This document shows positions 58,501 to 64,000 of a stretch of DNA of 64,000 nucleotides, piece after piece; the stretch's first letter is position 1; every line of letters begins with the position of its first letter. Source of the DNA: Orychophragmus violaceus (taxonomy: Eukaryota > Streptophyta > Magnoliopsida > Brassicales > Brassicaceae); the NCBI GenBank assembly GCA_030180135.1, contig CM058240.1, positions 74,085,581 through 74,149,580 of the forward strand. The letters are read 5' to 3'. The notes below the pieces were generated by a model. It had not been told where the DNA came from and ran no database searches. It saw only the letters and a list, made by a program, of their open reading frames with translations. Made by a program: the position numbers and the translations under genes.

Positions 58501-59023
58501 GACATTGAGAGCGTTTTGGTAGCCACGTCTGATGAGAATGAGCTATTGGAGGAGATCATGGAGAAAGAGGACGATGTCGATGAGCACGATATTGTTGTGG
58601 AAAGTTGGTGCAAGCGTCTAGACCAAGGATTAACTGTTTGGTTTGAAGATATGATGCATGACGATTTGAAAGGGCAACAACCTAAGGAGGCAGTAAGAGT
58701 GGAGAAAGAACGCCGAAGTCGCAAGGCTTGTTTCGAAGAGTTGTCCGCTGCGTTTACCACCATGGGAGAACAGATTAGTTTGCTCGTGGAGAAGGTCACC
58801 AAGATGGAGGAAAGGATCAAGCCTCTTGAGGAGTTTGTGAAGTCTCGGAAGTCGCAGAAGTCTCGGAAGTCGCGGAAGTCTCAGAGGATTTTGTAGAGAC
58901 AGCTTTGATGTTATGTTGCAACTGTTTTTTGTTTTGTCAAAACAAATTTCTTTTGTGAAAACTATGTTGCTATACTTTTTCGTTGGTTTGCATTGATCAT
59001 GATAGCAATTAACCAACCAAAGT

Positions 59024-59181
59024 AGATAGATAGCAAAATATAATGTCTTAGATAGATAAACAAAAACAACACATAGATAGATAGATAGCAAAATATAATG
59101 TCTTCGATAGATAAACAGAAACATCACATAGATAGATTGATAGCAAAATATAATGTCTTCGATAGATAAACAGAAACATCA
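59024..59181. repeat. Three 55-bp tandem repeats between convergent genes
   Basis: TAGCAAAATATAATGTCTT restarts at 59031, 59086 and 59141, each with GATAGATAAACA(G/A)AAAC. The repeat lies in the shared 3' region of the two convergent genes. Confidence 0.9.
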
Positions 59182-60167
59182 CTACTTCAGCTTGGCAATC
59201 TCCTTTCGCAATTCTTCAATTCCGATCTCCTGCTCTTCAACCTTTCCTTTTAGCATCCTAAGCTTTTCATGGACACCAAAAACCCATGGCTGACGAAAGT
59301 GGAGTCCATCATTCTACAAAAAATAAATCAGATAAACATTCATATTGTTATACCTAGTGTAACCTAGTTTTACTAGTTATTCCTGGTCTAACCCAGTTTT
59401 ACTAGTTATACCTAGGCGAAGAAAATTCATATAGTGTTACCTAGTTTTACTAGTTATACCTAGTATAACCCAGTTTTAGTAGTATTACCTAGTTTTACTA
59501 GTTATACCTAGTATAACCCAGTTTTACTAGTATTACCTAGTTTTATTAGTTATACCTAGTTATAACCCAGTTTTACTAGTTATACCTAGGCGAAGAAAAT
59601 TCATATAGTATTACCTAGTTTTACTAGTTATTCCTGGTGTAACCCAGTTTTACTAGTTATACCTAGTATAACCCAGTTTTACTAGTGATTCCTGGTGTAA
59701 CCCAGTTTTACTAGATTACCTAGTTTTACTAGTTATACCTAGTTATACTAGTTATACCCAGTTATACCTAGTTATACTAGTTATACCCAGTTATACCTAG
59801 TTATACTAGTTATACCTAATTATACCTAATTATATCTAGTTAAACTTAGTTATACACAGAAAAAACACAGAGCAAGTCCTGCTTAATTATACCTAATTAT
59901 ACTTAGTTTTACCTCGAATCGGCTGCAGGTGAAGTACCTACTGCCCGGTAAAGTGTCGAAATCATGCTTAAACTTTGGATTTGGAGACGCATCCTACTTG
60001 ATTTCTCCCCCGCATGGGCATTTGGTTGGAATTCCAAATTGGGCATCCACTACGTAGCAAGTCCTCTCGTAATGTTTCAAACGATCAATCGTCTCCTTCC
60101 TAATCCTCTTCTCATCCTTCCTACTCCTCATCTCATCCTCGTATGGATCAAGGCCGAAATTCTCCAT
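59182..60167 (-). pseudogene. GRF-like zinc-finger/coiled-coil gene of the VANDAL-like element
   Basis: Exon 1 (60167-59913, 85 codons) and exon 2 (59313-59182, 43 codons plus stop) join in phase 0 across an intron made almost entirely of the TACTAGTTATACC array. Exon 1 has a basic helix (DEMRSRKDEKRIRK), then FGIPTKCPCGGEIK and DFDTLPGSRYFTC, a GRF-like Cys pattern. Exon 2 continues NDGLHFRQPWVFGVHEKLRM and ends in a heptad-rich coil (EIGIEELRKEIAKLK). A TAG at codon 58 (59994-59996) breaks exon 1, so the copy is one mutation from an open 128-residue frame. It is probably vanB-like in position, but homology to vanB is not established here. Confidence 0.7.
59340..59910. repeat. Intronic minisatellite of TTTTACTAGTTATACCTAGT units
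   Basis: About 20 irregular units of roughly 25-32 bp, built from GTTTTACTAG, TTATACC and TAGTATAACCCA, fill the intron of the minus-strand gene. Exact TAGTATTAC is present at 59480, 59528 and 59606. Two blocks containing GGCGAAGAAAATTCATATAG show higher-order duplication. Confidence 0.92.
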
Positions 60168-60357
60168 TGTGGGGTCAAGAGGGAGAGATAGAGAGAGTTT
60201 GTACGCGTGTAAGAGAGAGAGCGAAAGTGGAAGAAGGAGAATGAAATATAGAAGAAAGAGAAGCGAGAGATTGTAAATTTAAATTTAGTGAAATTAGAAA
60301 ATTTTGGTTTTGACGCCATAAGGGAGAGAGAAATTGGGTTTGGCGCCGAAAGAAAAA

Positions 60358-60396
<39 letters not shown>

Positions 60397-60878
60397 ATTT
60401 ATAAATTCTTTTTTTTTAATCGATAAAATTTTTGATAGGATCTTAAAATCAGAACACACATAGTGTTACCAAGTTATTAGTTATACAAAATCTTCAAATC
60501 TTTTGTGTATATTTAAATTAGTATTACACCAACTAAATATCATTTTTACTAGTATTACCTGCTTTTCTATTAATCTTCCATATGAATCTCATTGCCCAGT
60601 TTATTTATTTGATTGAATATTATTTTTTTAACAACACTCACCTTCCAAGTGAGTTCTCCATTAAGAAATCTTTCTTAAAGTATAATGAAAGATTTGGTGA
60701 ATATGTATCATGAAGTCACATTTCAAATAGGATTTGTTTTAAAAGACAACAACAAATGCAGTGTTTTTACATGAGAAAAGCAAGCAAAACTAAACATAGT
60801 CTTCTCCATACAACAACCAATACTAAACATAGTCTTCTCCATACAACAACCATGGAAGTGTTCTTCCCCCCTGCCTTT
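60168..60878. other. Upstream region of the GRF-like gene, with (GA)n run and two more motifs
   Basis: A (GA)n tract lies at 60362-60392. Exact TAGTATTAC copies lie at 60519-60527 and 60550-60558. Beyond about 60600 the DNA is AT-rich; a 35-bp direct repeat ACTAAACATAGTCTTCTCCA plus TACAACAACCA occurs at about 60789 and 60823. No gene is present. Confidence 0.65.
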
Positions 60879-61714
60879 TGTTATGAACCCTTATGATGCA
60901 AGATGGAAGCGTGTTTGACGTAGAACAGGGACTGAGGTCTCTCTATTCTAGATCGTGGGTGATATTGTGGTAAGATGGATTCAAACCTCGGGTCTCTAGA
61001 CTCCTTAGAATGAACGTGAGATGATTGAATGGATAGAAGATGGATTGATTGTCGCCACACAAGAGATGAAGGATCTTGTGATAAGACTGAATCTAAGGTC
61101 GCTTGATATGACTCACAAGAAAGCTTAGAATTGAAAAGGTGTTTTCTCTCAAAGAAGAAGAACTGCGTTATTGTATTGATACTTGGTAAATGATACACGG
61201 CTGCTAAGGATCCTTATAAAGGGGATCGTGCAGCTGTTGCCTTCTAGGGCAGAAAACCTAATTACAACGGCTACTAAAATACTAAAATATCCTATGGTCC
61301 GACTTTAAAGTAATACAGGGAAACTTGACTCACTTAACGACTAATACAGACTCTGACTCAGACGACTAATGTAATACTTGGACCTGCAAAATGAACAAAC
61401 ACAATATATGAATTGAAATCATACCTTATTGAGCGTGTGTGGTCGTCCATGGTTGGGCCTAAGTGGGCTGAATTGAGAAGATCATCATCGAGTCTTCAAT
61501 TGTCTTCATTTGATCTTCTAAACGCTCCACTTGATAATCTTGAGCTAGGAGACTCTGAATGGACGTGTTGAACAGTGCTCTGAGTCTTCTAGTTCCTGAT
61601 CTTGTCCTTGGAGGATCTCTCATGGTCGTCACGTCTTGAGCAGCAGGTACTTCTTCTAGGTCTTCTTGACGTATCTCTACGCTTGAGTCAATGCTTGAGT
61701 CAATGTCCTCATCA
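60879..61714 (-). repeat. 3' LTR of the CRM-type element (836 bp)
   Basis: On the minus strand it starts TGATGAGGACATTG after the tract CAAGAGGGAGGGAA and ends GGGTTCATAACA. The first roughly 255 bases are coding. A TATA-like TTTATAAGG is near 61219-61211. Confidence 0.8.
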
Positions 61715-63977
61715 TTCCCTCCCTCTTGAGAAGATTCTGACCTCAGAATTCCATCATCTGCATTATAAGGAAGCAAGTCAGCAACATTGAACACTGGTGA
61801 AATGGTCAACTCACCTGGCAGATCCAGCTTGTAGGCATTGTTGTTGACTCTCTCCAGCACTCGAAATGGTCCAGCTCCTCTTGGCGCTAGTTTGGACTTC
61901 CTCTGGTTTGGGAACCTCTCTGTACGCATGTGAACCCACACCCAATCTCCTGGATTGAAGATGAGCTCCTTTCTCCCTTTGTCAGCAGCCTTCTTATACT
62001 TGGCCGTCCTTTCCTCTATGTTGGCCTTCACCTTCTGATGCAGTTTCTTGATTAACTCAGCCTTTGATTCTCCATCCTGATTAGTAACATCTAATGGCGG
62101 CAAAGGAACAAGATCTAAAGGGGTTTCTGGCTGAAATCCATATACAATCTCAAAAGGTGACAACTTAGTAGTAGAATGGTTAGCATGATTATAAGCAAAC
62201 TCAACATATGGAATACAATCTAACCAGTTCCGTAAGTTCTTACCAACCGTGGCTCTTAAGAGAGTAGATAGAGTTCTGTTTACAACCTCAGTTTGTCCAT
62301 CAGTTTGTGGATGACAAGTTGTTGAGAAAAGTAGCTTGGTTCCTAGCTTCCTCCAAAGAACTCTCCAGAAGTGACTCAGAAACTTCGTGTCTCGGTCAGA
62401 AACAATAGTTCTCGGGATCCCATGTAAGCGTACTACTTCTTTAAAGAATAACTCAGCAGTTTGAGTGGCATCATTAGTCTTGGCACAGGGAATGAAATGT
62501 GCCATCTTTGAGAACCTGTCCACTACAACAAAAATAGAATCCTTTCCTCGGATTTTGGGTAAGCCTAAGACAAAGTCCATTGATATATCAACCCAAGGCA
62601 TACTAGGAAAATAGGAAGTGGCATATATAAACCATGTGGATGTGACCTGGATTTGGCTTTGAGGCAAGTGACACACTTGGAACAGAATCGTTCCACATCC
62701 TTCTTGAGGTGAGGCCAAAAGAAGTGTTCTACTAAAACGTTCAGAGTCTTATCCACTCCAAAATGTCCCATGAGTCCACCACCATGTGCCTCCTTGATCA
62801 GCAAGTCTCGCATAGAACCCTGTGGAACACACAAACGTTTTTCCCTAAACAAATAACCATTATGTAAGTAGAAGGAACCTGTTGGGGCAGTGGTACAATC
62901 TTGATAGACTGAACCGAAGTCTGGATCATCCTTATATGCATCCTTAAGGTGTTCAAACCCTAAGACCTTAGCCTCCAAAGTTGTGATCAGCATGTGTCGC
63001 CTTGAGAGTGCGTCAGCCACAACATTCTCTTTGCCCTTCTTATACTTTATCACATATGGGAATGCTTCTACAAACTCCATCCACTTAGCATGCCTTCTCT
63101 TCAGTGTTGTTTGTCCTCTAAGGTGCTTCAAAGTCTCATGATCAGTATGTATGACAAACTCCTTGGACAGAAGATAGTGCTGCCATGTCTCCAACGACCT
63201 CACTAGCGCATAGAGTTCCTTGTCGTACGTTGGGTAGTTCAAGCTGGCTCCACTTAGTTTCTCACTGAAGTAGGCTACTGGACGCCCTCCTTGAGTTATC
63301 ACGGCTCCAATACCTAAGCCTGAAGCATCACATTCAACCTCAAAAGTTTTGTTAAAATCAGGTAATACCAAAACTGGTGCATGCGTCAAGCGATCCTTGA
63401 GTCTGTTGAACGCGTCCTCTTGAGCTGATCCCCACTGAAATGCTACGTCCTTCTTGATCACAGCAGTGAGAGGGGCGGCTATAGTACTGAAATCTTTGAC
63501 AAAACGCCGGTAGAAGCTTGCCAATCCGTGGAAGCTCATGACTTGTCCTATGTTGTTTGGTCTCGGCCATTCTTGGATTGCTTTGATCTTCTCTTCATCA
63601 ACCTGTAAACCTTTGGAACTGACAACAAAACCTAAGAAAACCACTTCATTAGTACAAAAGGAGCACTTCTTAAGATTACCATATAGGCTTTCTTTTCGAA
63701 GTGTGTCAAGGACTAGCTCAAGATGCTTCTGGTGATCCTCAAACGATCTGCTATAAACCAATATATCATCAAAGTAAACTACTACAAATTTACTGATGTA
63801 AGCTCTTAGAACCTGGTTCATTAACCTCATGAAGGTGCTGGGTGCATTGGTTAGACCAAATGGCATGACTAACCACTCGTATAGCCCCTGCTTAGTCTTG
63901 AAAGCAGTCTTCCATTTGTCACCTTCTTTCATTCTTACTTGATGGTATCCACTCCTAAGATCAATCTTTGAAAACAC
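61459..63977 (-). pseudogene. CRM-type pol: RT, RNase H, integrase (single frameshift)
   Basis: From 63977 leftward: RT with FSKIDLRSGYHQVRM, MPFGLTNAPSTFMRLM and VVYFDDILVYS; RNase H with CDASGLGIGAV, YDKELYALVRSLE and TDHETLKHL; and the zinc finger near 62740 (GHFGVDKTLN...CVTC). One extra base in a T-run near 62612 shifts the frame just before PWVDISMDFVLGLP. The integrase core follows (VVDRFSKMAHFIP, VSDRDTKF, TDGQTEVVNRTL: Asp, Asp, Glu intact), then PRGAGPFRVLERVN and the LTR-encoded tail DPPRTRSGTRRLRALF. Apart from that frameshift the visible pol is intact, so this may be a young copy or the shift may be a sequencing error. The true start is outside the window. Confidence 0.9.
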
Positions 63978-64000
63978 ATTAGATCCAGATAGTTCATCAA

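Larger units (their letters stand above)
56909..58896 (+). pseudogene. DUF1985 (VANC-type) gene, lightly damaged
   Basis: Exon 1 from ATG 56909 encodes a basic start (VETRNARKKTKPKSP) and an acidic stretch. A TAA at 57239 interrupts it, but the same frame continues acidic to the CAG/GTTAG donor at 57313. Exon 2 (57467-58189, 241 codons, phase 0) encodes the DUF1985 domain: LPTRCLIEETLNTFEG, FHMPRGNHKLQPMWMLLLRT, SIRYGLREHALISGL, LKMAVLYFLSSII and RLSFDYMLESIHKTM. Exon 3 (from 58260) reads LLAIESIPRL and DCPRMCKSKW with a frame change near 58363. The last exon (about 58502-58896) is a coiled coil ending in KSRKSQKSRKS repeats, a likely nuclear signal. Introns carry TAGTATTAC motifs. In Arabidopsis, VANC proteins counteract silencing of their own element by binding such short motifs. 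Confidence 0.8.
56530..60600 (+). mobile_element. VANDAL-like MULE derivative (VANC-type gene plus GRF-like gene, no transposase)
   Basis: A DUF1985 gene (plus) and a GRF-like gene (minus) converge within about 3.3 kb, embedded in repeats built on TAGTATTAC and TACTAGTTATACC. DUF1985 is the domain of VANC proteins of Arabidopsis VANDAL elements, which usually also carry vanA transposase and vanB. No transposase and no clear terminal repeats were found, so the boundaries are approximate and vanA is presumed lost. Confidence 0.65.
60879..64000 (-). mobile_element. CRM-type Ty3/gypsy chromovirus, 3' part (runs off the window)
   Basis: Minus-strand order RT, RNase H, H2C2 finger, integrase core, GPY/F-type C-terminus, polypurine tract, then LTR. 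The pol frame crosses the tract (QEGGNDED) and ends inside the LTR at 61459, as in CRM clade elements. No classical chromodomain is seen after the GPY/F part. The 3' LTR spans 60879-61714. The 5' LTR, gag and the start of RT lie beyond the right edge. Confidence 0.85.

Noticed and set aside
59340..59910. CRISPR array reading of the repeat/spacer pattern
   Set aside because: Units are irregular and contiguous with no unique spacers, and the host is a plant; it is an intronic minisatellite.

Overview
This window is plant nuclear DNA, almost certainly from a Brassicaceae species (Arabidopsis relatives). The evidence is plant-type Ty1/copia and Ty3/gypsy elements primed by initiator-methionine tRNA, Arabidopsis-style MULE/VANDAL and Helitron sequences, a tRNA-derived SINE, a plant DUF599 gene, and fragments of plant 2-oxoglutarate dehydrogenase E2 and pectin methylesterase genes. 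More than 80% of the window looks transposon-derived, as expected of a pericentromeric or heterochromatic segment. Only one ordinary host gene looks intact: a DUF599 membrane protein at 54963-56353 (minus).

Layout. 1-5047: 3' part of an Athila/Tat-like Ty3 element (broken gag-protease, no pol, 3' LTR). 5117-9951: complete but decayed Ty1/copia element with a 5-bp target duplication. 9952-13548: non-coding DNA with a possible Helitron 5' end, exon-like fragments and a 664-bp tandem duplication. 13549-22239: large non-autonomous retroelement whose LTRs (2.0 and about 3.7 kb) carry hairpin arrays, a TATA box and a very long GA tract. 22236-26997: MULE with a four-exon mudrA-like transposase gene (two nonsense codons and a frameshift) and a convergent, intact GRF zinc-finger/coiled-coil/transmembrane gene. 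27330-27615: SINE with target duplication. 28925-29414: 5'-truncated LINE. 29667-34942: young gag-only retroelement (minus) with an open 1087-codon frame that runs into the 3' LTR. 35034-36103: non-autonomous hAT element. 36218-37620: LINE 3' half. 37952 onward: Helitron 5' end followed by a captured E2 gene fragment. 39447-40041: pectin methylesterase pseudogene. 42857-about 52990: LTR and start of a third gypsy element, its LTR split by a young copia element (43985-51220). 56530-about 60600: VANDAL-like element with a DUF1985 (VANC-type) gene and a convergent GRF-like gene. 60879-64000: CRM-type Ty3 element (minus), running off the window.

The most interesting parts are: (a) the DUF1985 gene surrounded by copies of TAGTATTAC and related repeats, including an approximately 550-bp array that fills the intron of the convergent gene, which resembles the VANC anti-silencing factor and target-motif pairing described for Arabidopsis VANDALs; (b) two unrelated MULE-type elements that each carry a convergent small GRF zinc-finger gene; and (c) the gag-only element, whose ORF crosses its polypurine tract into the LTR and whose polypurine region matches that of the CRM-type element at the right edge, suggesting an autonomous/non-autonomous pair.
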